This document shows positions 1 to 13,677 of a stretch of 64,000 bases of DNA, piece by piece. The stretch's first letter is position 1. Each line of letters opens with the position of its first letter. This DNA comes from Anas platyrhynchos (Eukaryota > Chordata > Aves > Anseriformes > Anatidae). The translations under genes and the position numbers were made by a program. The notes beneath the pieces were generated by a model. The model made no database searches. It was not told the origin of the DNA and saw only the letters and a list, made by a program, of their open reading frames with translations. The stretch is taken from contig NC_092613.1 in the NCBI RefSeq assembly GCF_047663525.1, positions 3,063,501-3,127,500 of the forward strand. Reading direction: 5' to 3'.

Positions 1-286
1 GTGTTTGCTCCTGGCCTGCTGGGTGTTTTTTTTGGGCAGGTCAAGTCCTCTGGCTTCAGTTTCTCTTACCTGTAAAATGACACCGAGTGACTTTGCTTAA
101 TGTTTGGAAATACAGCATTGAAATGTGATGTGAAAGGAAGAGGCGGTTTTAGAGCAAGAAGTAAGAAATCACCCAAAGACTTTATGGTTTTCAGCTTACT
201 TGAAGGTTACAGACTATGTAGACCCCCCAAAACTCATAAACTGGGGTGATTTCCCCCATCTGGAGCAAAGCCCAGTTTTTTACCAT

Positions 287-320
287 GCTTCCCAGGGACA
301 CCAGCTTCCCAGGGACACTA
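287..320. repeat. 17-bp tandem duplication
   Basis: gcttcccagggacacca is followed directly by a copy differing at one base. It is short and has no evident function. Confidence 0.9.
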
Positions 321-2659
321 TGTCTCCCCTTCCCATTTCCTTTGGTTTCTTCATCTTTGCACTTGCATTTTCATCCTTATGCTCCATTTCTCCCAAAATC
401 TCTGTACATTTGTAGTCAAAATTATCTTCTCTCTCCTTACTGGTCTCTGCATCCGTTAAACAACTCAGTAATGATTTGGACCTTGGGCTGTCACAGCAGG
501 ACAAAAATGTGTAACCCAGGACTTTGGGTTAAACATGAACCTGTGTACTGTAAATTCAGACTTGGATGTTCATCTCCTGGGACTGACTCAAAGTGACCAA
601 ACCTTTCAGCAATGTCTCTCTCATTCTGGCTGCAAAATGTGCTGATCAGGGAAAGCAAAGCATACACAAGGAGAAGCAAAAGTTATTGCAGCTTGGGTTC
701 ATCGGCTTTGCGAAGTGTCCTGCAAATTGACTTTATTGCTTCATTTTCTTAACCAAGATGTAATGCATCTCCCTTACAGAAAAATATTATGATAGCACTT
801 ACCTTTATCAGCCATTCTTGGAGCTCAGTAAGAAGAGCTATCAAGTTAATGTGATTAGATCTGTTTTCCCCAAACCTGCATTAATTGTTATCAATTACAT
901 CCTGCACTTTAATTCTGTATTCAAAGCCTCAGCCATTCCAGCATGTTATTTGGGATCAGAGGAAGAGAGACAGACCCATCCTTTTGCAGGTCACTTTGTT
1001 TATCCTTTAAAAAGTTGGCCCAACAGGAGCTATTTTCCAGTCCTGGATTTCCTCCAGGTCCAGGACTCAAGAAATGCTCAATGCACACAGTCTTGCGAGC
1101 TGCTTCACCAGCTCCAACCTCTTGGATACAAGTTATTTGGCTTCACCTTTTGAAAAACATCTAGTTTCCATGGCTGCTGTTTAATATCCTCTGTTTCTGT
1201 TGAAGAGGGAAGGATTTCATCACCCCTGTATGCTGGGAATACATCTGCATCCCTTCAGGAATCAGAGCACCACCATCTAATGAATGCTTCTGACTTCCCA
1301 CTCCCGCTACTCTTCTAGCTGAATTTGGTGAAATAACATTATCCTTAGGCTGAGGATTTGGGGTTTCTGTCTACAAGGGCAGGGATACATCCTGGAAAGA
1401 CACTGGGGTACCCAAAAGTGCTGGATTGGGTTGGGTCAAGAAAGCTGGGCTCTGCTTGCATTTGTGTCCCTTGCTCTCCATCCCGGTTCATCTCACTACA
1501 TGCCAAGGTGTCTCAGCACTCAGGAAGTGCCTGGTGAGACAGCTCCTGCAGCAGCAAGCTTTGCTGTGCTGTAGCCCCTGGGGCTGAGCACGTGCCTGGA
1601 GCGTGCCCTCGTACACCTTGTACTGGGTGTGCAGAACTCACTCTCTGCTGTCCCTCTTCCGTCAAATGAAGGGCATTGCCCAAGCTGCGGCCATTCTGGC
1701 TGAGCACTCAGAGTAAGGCTTCATTTGGGTTGCATTTGTGTAACCCTGCAGCCATGCTGGGGGATCCCAGTGGCGTTACCACAGATCCTGAGGAAAGTAG
1801 GAGTGCTTCCCTGCTGGCAGGTGGGGGTGGGATGTAACCCCCCCCCCCTTTAAACCCCAAGCCCCAGTTCATGTTCAGCACATGATTTGCCTTTCTGGCA
1901 CAGCAGGATAAGCGGGTGCTTGGGCAGCTGCATGCCCTGAGACCCTTACAAGGAGCTCTAAGCCCTGCTGCGAGCATATTTCCCCAAATACCATGCTGCT
2001 TTGCAAGGCATATTTGCTTCCTGTGGAAAATCCCACCTCCCCCTTTCCTCTCCCTGCTCTCATCACCCACAGCATCCAAAGAGCTTGGATTCTGTCCTAC
2101 CTTGCCAGCTTGCTGTCTCCAGCCTGTGTCTCCCCTGAGGGAAAGCTTCCTCCTTTTGGGGAAGGGCTTGGTGGCTGAGCTGGGACCACTGGCTCTTGGT
2201 TCGTTAGCACTCGGCTCTGACCCATTAACACAGATCCTTCCCATGGCTGTCTCATCACCAGCTGCTAACAAAGCACCTGGCTCACGTAATCTGATTTGGT
2301 GGTAGTGCTCGTCTTATTAGTGCACACCACACGCTGGTTTTAATATAGTTAATGAACCTCTCTATAGGAAACTTTACTAATTCCCACTTGAAATATCACC
2401 TTGAAGGAGGTAGAATTCAGGACCCATTTGGTGTGTAATGCCTGTGAACCTGCAACACCCTGTAAAAATGGGGCTGTGTCCCATCCACGGGCGGGCAGAG
2501 TGATGCTCCCACTGCTGGGTTATGGACTGAAAGCAGAGGACAAATTTTCAGAAGATGAGAGTGATGAAAGCAGTGGAATAAAAAGCAGTGGAATACAGGC
2601 TCAGCCTGTAGTTTGGGAGTGAGATCAGCCCCTGCTCTTGCACTCCCTTTGCTGATCTC

Positions 2660-2990
2660 AGGAAATCTGCATCAGATTTATGAGCAGTTGCTTAATACCA
2701 TGTAAATCATATCAAGTCTTCACAAACCCAGCTTGATTAAGATAAAAACGTGATAAGGAAAACCCACTTCATGCTAATTATTCTGGATTGGATGTGGAAC
2801 TTGTCATTAATGTGAGATAAGAGTTAATAAATGAAATATGTTTAATGATTCTTTTTCTAGATTTAGCTCTCTTTAGACTGTGTTGTATTTAGTCTGTTAA
2901 GCAATTTTAATTAGCAAATTTTCACTTTTCATTTGTGAGAAATGAGGATGTAAAGTTATCCAAGGGGACCAATGTGCAAGATCTATTCCA
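2660..2990. promoter_or_regulatory. Candidate conserved non-coding element (enhancer-like)
   Basis: This AT-rich, CpG-poor stretch is packed with homeodomain-type words (ctaatta, ttaattag) and GATA-type words (agataa, tgataa). It contrasts with the GC-richer, repeat-like flanks. It lies about 19 kb upstream of KCNA2. Conservation is inferred from composition and cannot be shown here. Confidence 0.3.
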
Positions 2991-3374
2991 CTTTGCCTTG
3001 AAAAAATAACAATGTGTTGCTTGTTTTCAAAGCCAGGCTGTGCGTAAAAACTGTTGTTTGATCTGCCCAACAGATAACAGAAGCTTCGAATTTAAGAGCT
3101 TCAGGACTGTGTTGAAGAATAAAACACCTCAAAGGAAATCACACACATCCCAACCTCGACAGATGGAAGGTCCGTCCTCCTGCACTCCAACATGTTAAAC
3201 ATTTGCTATGCTATCTGTGTCTTCTAACACAAGTGCATTATGTACCAGGGATCATCTTTTCAGCTGGAAGATTATTTTCAGATCATGTGCAATATGATGA
3301 AACTGAACAAATCAAGAAAAAAGGCAGAGGGGAGGTGGAAATCATTTGGACATTATTTCATTAATATATATATA

Positions 3375-3408
3375 AATAAAAAAAAAGAAAAAAAAAAAAA
3401 AAAAGAAA
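3375..3408. repeat. A-rich low-complexity tract
   Basis: This is a run of A broken by a few G, following a short TA repeat (3,363-3,374). No element body is recognised upstream. Confidence 0.9.
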
Positions 3409-3736
3409 GGTTAAGTAACCAGAAAGGAAATGTTAAGCAGAGCTGCTAATAAGCAGTCCAAATATTTTGCTTGGGATGGGAGGGAAATGGGGAAAATTCA
3501 GTTGCTCACAGTGTTCTCTTTCCAATGACACAGGCTTTTTTCAGCAGTGGGAAGTGAATAAGTTCTATTTTCTGGCTTTCCTGTATACATTCTTTATAAG
3601 TAGGAATGTGCCACACCAAAGCTGTGATTTACTTCAAGTCCTCATAATGCACCAGGAAAATCCCATCTCTACCAACACTGAGGAAAATCATGTCAGCCAG
3701 TCCACAAGTTGTGCCTTGCTTTCAGAAACATTGTGG

Positions 3737-3772
<36 letters not shown>
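3737..3772. repeat. Poly-A run of 36
   Basis: An uninterrupted A36. No polyadenylation signal or retrogene is recognisable upstream, so it is treated as a microsatellite rather than a retrotransposon tail. Confidence 0.95.
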
Positions 3773-3774
<2 letters not shown>

Positions 3775-6700
3775 AGAAATGACAGTTTTCCAGGGCTGGA
3801 ATAGCTGAAAAACCCAATCCTGAGTTGTCATGCCCTACTTCATTTCATGAGAGCTCATGTACCTGTCTCTGCTCCTACACAGTACTTTGGTCCCAAGTTA
3901 ATATTATAGTATTTTATTCCTAATACTGTAATAAAAGGGAAATGCATCACTGCTCTGCCCATCACTGGTTTATTTTGCACACTGGTGTTTTTTTGCTCTG
4001 CTGGCTTCCCCTGTGGGCTGTCCACTGTGAAGCTGTCAAAACTGGGCAGTTTATAACCTCAGTGCATTTCCTAGGACAGTATGGGTAAGCATCAGCCTGA
4101 TTCAAAAGGATAAATGGTCTGCAGAGGTACAATGCAAGCAGCAAAGGGGTAGATGCTCTCTCTTGCTTCTGGCTCTCACTTCATCCACCTCCCCAGCTCC
4201 ATCTGCACCCTGCTGCCATCCCAGCTTTGAGGCTAAAACATGCCCAGCGCATGCTCCGTTGCAGAAGCAAGGCAATACTTGCAGAAAGTTGGATATCTGC
4301 GTGAAACTAATGTTGGTGGGATTGAGCTGGGCACAAGAACCTCTGCACCTGCACTACAATACCTCTGCAGGGAGGAGAAAGAGGTTCTTGTAGCTGTTGC
4401 AAAAGCAAGTCACTCATCAGGGCTGGCCCAAGTGAAATGAACTGGCTGATTCTGAAGCAGAAGATGCACAAGGGGAGGCAATGGGAGCCCAAATGGGAGC
4501 TTGCGTGAAGTAGACTCTTGAGTCCATCATGGAGGGTGACAGCAAAACCTGGCTTTCCTGGGCTGCATCCACCAACATGCTGGGAGCTGAGCTGTTCACC
4601 CACATTTCAAACAAGACCCTGGGTGTGGACAGGAAATATCCACGGGAGATGTGTGGGATGCTCTGAGTCACAGCCCAAGTGAGGATGCTTTTAAAAATAA
4701 ACATCTACCTGGAAGAAAGGCTCTGAAGGGGGAAAGCTCAGGGGAACACCCATGGCAAAGCAACCATCTGTCTGCACCATGTCTTCTTGCAGCAGAGCTT
4801 TAAAGACAAACAAAGCCCAGGTAGGCTTCTGAGCTGTCCTCTAGAACTGGGAAAGCTCTGGACTTGTCTGTACTTCAGCAGCAGACGTCGTCCTCATTTC
4901 TGGCTAAGCCCTGCATGCAAACTTCAACCAAAATTAGAATTGAGAAATTCCCTCCACTTTGGGGAGTTGATGTGGTTCTCAGAAGGACATGTTGACTTTG
5001 GTGAGGTCATGTGTATTTATTCATTTAAAAGCAAAACAAAAAAAAATAGCAACAACAAACCACAGCTCGTTTTTGGGCTTGAATTCCTCCTGTGCCCGTG
5101 CACCTATGGTGGTGGTGGAGCCACAGAAGCAATTCCTTGGCTTCCCAAAACAAAAGTCACTGAAGCTCTGCACAGGTGCAGGACAGGGAAAATGGGCTGG
5201 GATGGTAAGCAAAGAAAAAAAGTGAAAAAACAGCAGTGTTACTCAAAGCAACATTGGTTACCTTGGGGAACTAAGAGCAAGAGTTCATCTGGCCCTCAGT
5301 GGGACAGGGTTTCTTGGGCTTGTTTGCATTTATTTCCAGTGTGGTAGGAACCCTGTAGCTGTGGATGCATTGGGAAGGGTGTGGGTGTGGTGCTGCTGGT
5401 ACCAGGCTCCACGGTGGCTTCAGCAGCAATGGGAGCAGAGGAAGGTGGGTTGAGGGCCAAGGTTGCTGCCAGAAGCCCAGGAGCAGGTCCCTGAGCCCAC
5501 GAGATGAGCTGGGGGTGCAAGGGAACTATGGCAGTGGAGCTCTCTGAGGTGTGAAATCCAAAAAGCTCAAATTAAAGCTAATTGGAGCAGTGGCTCTCAT
5601 TATCCTCACTGTTGGCCACGTCCTGCCTGAAGGCCAGCCCAAGGTGGCTGCAAGAGGCATCCCCTCTGCCCCAACCCCATACATTGCTCTGCCAGCAAAT
5701 CCCTGGGGATCTGGTGATAACCACAGCATGGATGCTCTGAGGATGGGCTTGCAGGCATTGTCACCTCATGGCTAACTGTAACTTAACCTGGCACAGGTAA
5801 CAACCCAATTTCCCAGGTATCCCAGGCATCCATTCTCGTGTCCTGTAAAGGGCAACTGTGTCCTCTCCCCAGGCTGGTTTGTGCTGCAGTTCCCCAGTAC
5901 CAAAATTAATGCTTGGACCACAAACATGTGTCCAGTGTCTGGGGGATGAGCCCATTTTCTTCACTGTGAGCCCCAAACAACCTAGCAGTGCTCTCTTCCC
6001 CGCTGCAGAGGATGGAGCCGCCAGCAGGCTCAGGGGAGATGGACCTGGACTCTTTGGGATGATGTCACATCCCAAACTGCTAAATAGCTGCAAAAAATAT
6101 TTGTTTGCAGTTTCCTCTGCAGCACAAGACATTTGCAGCCTGCTCCTGAGGCTGCAAAGGAGATTGAACAAAAACTTTGACAATTTCTGAAAATATCTTG
6201 AGGTGCAAGCACCTTTCTGCCATGCTGGTGGGTTTGGACTGCAAATAGCCCCAAGTGCTCATGGAGGTCAGATCCAGCATCCCTCAGCAGGTAGTCTGTG
6301 TCACCTGCAGGGCACCAGCACCAGACGAGATCACACATTGGCAGGAGGAGAGTTGATTTTCTGGACTGCATCACAGCCCCGGCTCTTGGGAAGTCCTTGT
6401 CCCAAAGGTGTTAAATTTAGTTTCTTTTGGAACATGAAATAGTAGCCCTTAAGAGGGGGGATAGAATGTATCAGTACAAAAGTTATTTTTATTTTTCACT
6501 GGTGTTACAGAGAGTTTTTTTACGGCATATGTGTGTGTGTAATACCTTTTCCAGTTTCAATAGCCACTGTGTTAAAGCGTCTCCCTGTTATGGTTTGAAA
6601 TGTGTGCTTTGAAGAACAAAGTGAAGGGAAGAGCAGAGCCTTTTATGGGTCAGGTTTGAGCCAGAGCTCCTAAAGCAGAGATGCCCCACGGGTTCTGGCC

Positions 6701-9700
6701 ACTCTGCTTCTTCCATGCAGCCCCAAACCTGCCCAACAGACATCTCAAAGCGATGGAAATTTGCCTAATTTCAGCCTGTTCTTGATATTGTACATAGTGG
6801 CTCTGGGAATGAAACCACCATTTGGCAAACGTGTGCTCCATGCTGTTGGATTTCTTTTGCTTGGTTGCTGAACCAGCTAATTGTTAATGTGCTTTATCAA
6901 AGTAACTGCGAGTTTTATAGACTTCAACTGTTGGTCCAGTATATTATCTGTGTTGCCACGACTCTGAATATAGTCTTTTGTGTTTTAAAGATAACCATCA
7001 TGTCAGGAGAGCCATGTTGAAATGCCATTTTGGAAGGGGGTGGGGAGAAAGATCTGACTTTGGCAAGGGAAGACAAATAAAAAATATATCCAGTCAATTA
7101 AAAAAAAAAAACAAAACTGATTTAATGATGGCTGACAGCAAGATAAAATCCAAAAAAAGTAGCATATATTTATTCGCATAATCATCCTACTGCAGGCTGC
7201 TCATCTTTATTCATGGCCCTTCAAAGCTATGTTCAGATGATGAGAACTCATGCATTGTACGTGCTCTTGAGACACTGAACATGTATACGTTCCTGCTGCT
7301 GTCTGCAGCAAATGCTGCCCACCATCCCTTCTCCCTTTCGGGCTGTTATTAAAGTGAACAAGAGTTTTGCTGTGGGGCCCAACCTGGAAGATTTGCAAGG
7401 AAAGCCAGTAGGACGCTCTAAGTGGCACTGGAGGGCTCTGTCAAACTCCCAAGGGGACAGGGTGGTACTTGAGGCAGTAGGGTTGCATAAAGCCACTAGG
7501 ATGATGTTCATGCCCACCAGCCAAGGGATGTTGTAAGAAACAGGCAAAATTAGAAAGCAAAAGATTTCACAAGGTGTCTCAATTGCTACAAGGGTGCTCA
7601 TGAACACTCAGGGACACAGTGGATGGAATGGGGCTCAGCAGCATGGCTGGAGAGGGCTTTCAGAAATGATGCACACAGTGCTGTGAGGTTGTTCTGCTTG
7701 CTCCCCTAGATTTGGGGAAAAAGTCAGGATTTCTGCAGTACTGGCCTGGCCTCCAGTCTCTCTCCACAAGTGCTGGTGAGAACCCTCAAAAATCAGCCTC
7801 TGTGTGCAGATGGTTGTAATTAAACACACGCGGATGTTCTCTGAAACAGATGTTCACGTGCTGCTACCACTACTGAAATATTTTAAAATTAAGGAATTCA
7901 TGGGACAGTTTTTCTCTCCTAAAAAGCTCTGGGAGACAGTGTGCTCCCCACTCTATTGCTTTTCTTTTTGTTACAAAGACTTCTCTAGAAGGTTATCCCT
8001 TGAGCTGAGATTAAAGCCATGCAGTGGCCCCTTTAAATTGCAAAGCTCTGTAATCCTGGTGTTTTTGTCTGCCAGCCTTTGATACAGGTAAATTGCCTTT
8101 CTTTTTCACACTTTTCTGCCCTCTCCAAGATGACATCATCAGTGCATCTTCAAAATACATGGCCTGAGATGCTGCTGTCCCCAGTATGTTTCCATACCCA
8201 TTTTCTCTGACTACTCTGAAGCCAGGCCACTGATACTGTTTCAGATGGATCCTACAATTTCTGAGGGCGATTTTGGAGAAGAACACCGTACCTGGCATCA
8301 GGAAAGTCATTGAAATATCTGGACATGCACAATGAATTATATTAAGAGAAGTAGCAATGCCAGGAAATCACAGACCAGTACTTGAAATGGGGTGGTTTTA
8401 GAGCAAAATGATGTGTTTGCTGCCATGCCCCTCTTGCTGCCATTAGTGTATGGGGAGGGGGACTTGACCATTCAAGTTATTCAGGCCTTGCAGTGCCAGT
8501 AAAGCCGTGCCTAAAAACTTAATCTGTGTGCACCTAAGATGACGTGTTAGGAAGAAAGTTGCCTTTATTGTTGAGGGTGGAGTATTCCCATGGCTGAATT
8601 TAGGACCTTTCAAGGAGGTCCCAAAAACATTGCAGGAGAGGGCTGCTGCAGCCTGGCCGACTGCAGCCTGACTCCAACACAGGAGGAGGTCCTCATTTAT
8701 TAATTTCCCATCATTTACTATGCAATTTATTTTCATGGTTTCTTCCTGTGACTGAGATGGCTGGATATAATTTTGACTTTGCTTTCCCTTGTCTGTGTGC
8801 TTGTCACTGGGCTGTGAGTGATTTGGGTGGTACTGAAAGGTCTCCATGACTGTCTCAGCAGGACCACACATGGATATATTTGAACAGTGAAATATTGCCT
8901 TGTGAAATTCAGTGCATCAGACTGAAAAACCAAGCAGTCTTCTCTGCAAGGAGTGATCAGGTGCCACAGAAACAATGCAATTTTTGACTGGAGACATAAA
9001 GTGCAGTCTTGTTGCTCTGATTTATTTTTTATTTTGGTTTGGCCAGTGAACTGTGTTTCACTTGTTTCAACTTGTTCTGTTGATACTGTTCTGATGCTAA
9101 AACAAGCCGATGCATCTTGTTGTCCTGGTGATCTCCACTGCACCATGGGTCTTGTGTTCAGTTACCAGTAAACATGAGTGATTTTTTTTTGGTTGTGTGA
9201 CTTTTTTACCTGATGTTGAATTTATTTTTTTAATGTTTTTCATTAGAACTTAAAACTGTTATTTCATACACAAAGTTCAATAAAATAGCTAAAACATACC
9301 TTGGAGCATGGGGTCAGCGTTCTGCATGTGTAACAAGGGGGTTTGAAGATGAGATGGAGCAGAGGGGAGACATTCAGGTTATGAAGAGTGGGCAAGGATG
9401 AGGTTTGAGATACATTCCTTGGATGAACTCACCACTCTTTTTTCATGATGAAATAAACTGAAATTTACTGTAGTTCTCAGGAATAAAATTCAGTGTTGGA
9501 GAAACAAAATCTTGGGGTAAAATCTGCATATTTCCAGCATCCTAACTAGCCTTCTGAAGAGTTGTGCTCTCTTTTTAGAATGAAGTCACTCCACGCAAAG
9601 ACTTGAAATTTTGATTTTAAATGTCACACAAAGGGATGTCACTGGTGATGTTTTGGCAAGTGGAGGCACTGAACCACTCATCCTAATCGTAGACGGAGAT

Positions 9701-10754
9701 CTCAAGAAATGAGGCTTGAAGCTCATATGAAAACATTGACCTTGGCTTTCTATCATGTCTTTGGGCTGCACCCAAAAGCAAGTTTGGCCATACAATGTAA
9801 GAGCTTTTCTAGGTTACCAGCTGTCTTAAAAATATCGAAGAGTGAGAGGGGAATGGAAAAATAAATTACGATTTTACAAGCTGCATTTAATCTGCAGCAG
9901 CTGGAAGCAGTCTCACTTCCACAGTTGGGCAATCTGCAAGCAATTAGAGACTGGTGGGAAGCGGTCTTCCTGGAACAGTGAAGACCTGGAGACTTTTTGG
10001 GTTCCTTTTGCTTTTAAATCACCTGCCTCTGGTATTCACAGATTCAATTTAAAAAGCAAGAGGGTACCTTCCTGCTTTGGGGTAAACAGCTGGATGCCAT
10101 AAAGCAAGCTGAACCATCACACAGCTGAAACCCTGGCTGAGATTTAGGATGGGTGACATGAGCCAGGAAAGTGTGGGAAAGGCTGGGTCTGGTTCAGGAC
10201 CCAGATTGCCAGAGGGGTCCCCTACATGAATTATCAGAGACGGTGCCAGCACAAGTTGAATTTCAGATGCAAACTCTGCTGTATTGCATCCCACAACCCA
10301 AGGGCCCCTGCAAGGGGGATTTTATTCTATTTCACTGCTGAACTGGGAATGTGAGGGCTCCTGCAGTCTGTCAGGCTCTTATCCCAAGTGCTGGATGTCT
10401 TTGCAAATCCTATTTGTGAGACTGAAACCCTGGCAGGCCCTGTACAAGGCTCCAAACTGACGGTCAGGCCCGGGAGCAGAGCAGCAGGATTGGACCAGGG
10501 GAACTCAGCAATGAAGGAGAACTTTGAAGTCTTCAGTTTTACAAATCATTGTCTGACCCTGCTGGTCTCCCTGTCTGCATGGAGTGGCACAGGGCTCTCC
10601 AGTGGGGCCTGAGCTCTGCCCTCGCCTTGCCTGATAGCTTTGACTTCTGCAGTTGTGCAGGATCCTTGAAAAGCAGTGTTCAGCTTTTTTGGTTTTGTGT
10701 GGTTTTGCCTTTCTTCACTCTCTCGATTTGCTGTCAGCACCAGGGCAGCTGGTG

Positions 10755-10792
10755 AGCTGGGAGGTGGTGGGGGTGGTTTTGGTGGTGGTGAG
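10755..10792. repeat. (GGT)n-rich tract
   Basis: Repeated ggtggtgg words in the plus strand have G-quadruplex potential and generate poly-proline in the opposite reading frame. Confidence 0.8.
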
Positions 10793-12670
10793 CCAAGCTG
10801 ATGAGCAAAATCGCTTTGCACCAACTTCAGGGCAACTGTTTCCGAATTCTCTCCCGGTGGCTGTTCTGTGTGGGACCAAACCAGTTCCCAGCCAGAGCCA
10901 GCAGCAGCAGGAGATTTAAAGCCAGAAGGAAACAGCTTCTGTTTGGGGATGCTCAGAGACAGGCCATGGGTTTAGCAGCCCTTGGTACATCTACCCCTGC
11001 CAGACCTTGATTTGTTCCTTCCTGTGTCAGCTCCGCCGAGGGCTGTGGTGCTTCTAGCTGCCGGATTCAGTCATTGTGTGGTTAACCAGCATGGTGCTTA
11101 AGCAAGCATGAAAAACAGGATGTCTTAAAAGTATGAGATGTGAAAGGTGGCATGAATACCATGAGCCCAAACAGCCCTGGAGAAAGGACAGGGCCCATGT
11201 CTGGCACATGCCACCTGGGTTTACATGAAAAGCAGCACAAGGCACTTGCCACAGCACCTCTGATGTGCAGAGGGTGGTGTCCATACCTAAAACATCACAG
11301 CACCCAGGGGTGAACCTTGAATTGAGGCACATGCCTAGACATCATGGGTTATGCAGAATTTCCAGTCCACACCACTACTCGGGCTGACGGACTGCATGGA
11401 GAAGACCTTGCACCTGAGATGGTCGGTGCTGACAGCCAGCTCATTCCCCAGGTTGGATTTTCTTTACCAGTGTGGCTTTTGCAGGAGTCAGGAGGAACAC
11501 ATAGGCCATGGAATGGGGCATGGTGTGACAGCAGGATGGATGTCCCTGCTTCCTCTGCGGAGGTTATGAAGGGCAGAAGGTAAATGCCACTGCAGCAGTT
11601 AACACCCCAAGGCAAGCTTGGTGTTCAGGCCTGGGACCTGAAGGTCTGGCAGCTGAACCCTGGCTGCCTCCAGCAGCTTTGCACACTGAAGCTGTGTGGG
11701 AAACAACTTCATGTGCTGCCTTCACATTTGCTGCTTGGAAATTTCTCTAAGTGTCATTTACTTTTTCTGTTATCATTTTTGTAGCCCTTTCCTTCTCTCC
11801 CTTTCCCAGCTGGATCATCCAGCTCTCCCAAATGTGACTTTTCCAGGATGCTGGAGTCTTCTCCAGGACACTTCCTCTCTCGCCAAACCATACCTTCCTA
11901 AGGACACCTCAGGTTTGATACATCACTTCCTATCTTTTAAACAGATGTTAGTACCCAAAAAGATTTTCCTTTCTATTCTGACTGGTGAAGCATGGTTTCT
12001 TCCTGCAAGGCCTCACTGGCCATGCTTCTTCTGTCAGGTTTACCCATGGGATTGCTAGGATTATCATATCCTGCATGGAAATATGTGCTTAAGACCGTCT
12101 GGATCTGGCCATTTTTTACTATTCATTTTCTTGATAGACTCTTGAATTTCTTCTACCCATGCTTCAGCTCAGGGCAGCTCCTCAGACATCACCATGCTCC
12201 TCCAGCACCAAGGCTTTAGGCAGTGTTTCTGCATTTTTAATGTGATTAAAGTGGAAAAGTAGAATTCACCTCCTGCTCACCGAGGCAGATGCAGGTGTGC
12301 ATATCTCGTCAGCAAAAATGGGATCGTGGACAGGATGAAGATGCCAACATATGCAATGGCACAGTTTGATTTGGGAGGAGGCAGCCCCCAAAGATTTCAG
12401 TGGTGGTGGTCTCAGATTGACCCCTTGACCTGCATGCCTCAGGGCAGCCTGTCCAGGCAGGCTTTGAAAGGACCTGTCTGGAAGCCCCTCCTGTCTGGAG
12501 CTCACACCTTGCTCAACTGTGGAAGCCAGTGACAGTGGATGAACTCTGCTTGTCCCAAAGGATACTGTTGATCCTCTTAAACAAGGACCTGGCAGTGGAA
12601 CACTGCAGACTGCAGATGCTCCTAGGACCTTTCTGCAAAACTGAAGCTTTTCCTTTATTTAAATACCCCC

Positions 12671-12702
12671 GGAAAAAAAAAAATAATAATAATAATAATA
12701 AA
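12671..12702. repeat. A-run plus (AAT)n microsatellite
   Basis: A short A-run leads into about seven aat units. Confidence 0.95.
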
Positions 12703-13426
12703 TCAAGGGAAATGACAGGATCTGGGCTATGGACCTGAACATAAGCAGCTCTTTCACCAGCTATGTGGCACCCATGGGTGCTTGGTGGCAGCCGGGTGGG
12801 TGCAGCTCATTCAGAAAAGTGTGTGCTGAGAGCAGAGGGTGGGGGAGCAGGGGAAGCCGGGGCTAAAAATAGCTCTTTTCTAAAGAAGCAGCTGAAAACC
12901 TCTTTGAAGAAATGAGGGGAGAGGAGGAAGGTTTCCATAGAGACGGGGAAGTCTGTCTCAACACAAAAGAGGGGGTGGAAGAGAAAGAAATAGTAAATAC
13001 AGCAGCAAGGTGACAGAAGAGCATGCTGCAGGGCAGCAGTGCTCAAGGCAAGGGCAGCTGAGGGTCAGACAAGGCTCTGCCACTGCCCCCTTGGATATGG
13101 CACCTCCTCCCCAATGTTCCTGTGGCTGTCACCTCCCCAAGCCACCTGGAGCTGCTGGACCAACCGGGGATGTGCCTGCAGGGCCAGATCAATGTCACTG
13201 TGAGGGGACATCCCCAGCATCTCCCAGGAGCAGGGTGACAGTGATAAAAAGATGAATTTCTACCTAAGCTCCCTGTTTCTCCTAGGACTTTTCCACCCTG
13301 TCATGGCTCTTTCCAGGAGGGACCCCACAGGGATGGCGCCACACTGGTGGCAGGGACACGCAGGTTGGGGCTGGAAGCTGATGGCAGCTGGCTGCTTAAA
13401 TGATTTTGGGAACCAAGGCAGAGGGG

Positions 13427-13677
13427 GCTGGCACAGCGTGGGATTTGGCATGGCTTGCTCTCTGGCATGCTCCCCAGTTTGGCACAGCTCATGACCCAGT
13501 GTGGTCCCCAGGCTGGCACGGCCCACACTTGGCATGGCTCACCGTTTGGCATGTCTGACCACCCCGTAGGGCCGGCAGCTTGGCACAGCCCCTGGTTTGG
13601 CAAGGCCCACGGTCTGGCAAGGCCTTTAAGTTGGACCAGCCCGCGATTTGGCACGGCCCGGCTTTGTGCCGTGCCAT
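13427..13677. repeat. Degenerate GC-rich minisatellite, unit about 16-17 bp
   Basis: About a dozen diverged units follow the pattern (t)ttggcacggcccac(g), for example tttggcatggct, ctggcacggcccacac, tttggcaaggcccacgg, and tttggcacggcccggc. Some units are separated by longer inserts (accccgtagggccggcag). The repeat keeps several frames open on both strands, including one of 207 codons on the minus strand, which is therefore not evidence of a gene. Confidence 0.85.

Noticed and set aside
1708-2271. 187-codon minus-strand open frame
   Set aside because: No domain; contains glycine and proline runs from a poly-C tract.
3737-3772. Poly-A tail of a processed pseudogene
   Set aside because: No polyadenylation signal or coding remnant upstream.
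4787-5347. 186-codon plus-strand open frame
   Set aside because: Low-complexity and no similarity to known proteins.
13427-13677. CRISPR-like periodicity
   Set aside because: Units are short, diverged and without uniform spacers; the genome is a vertebrate.
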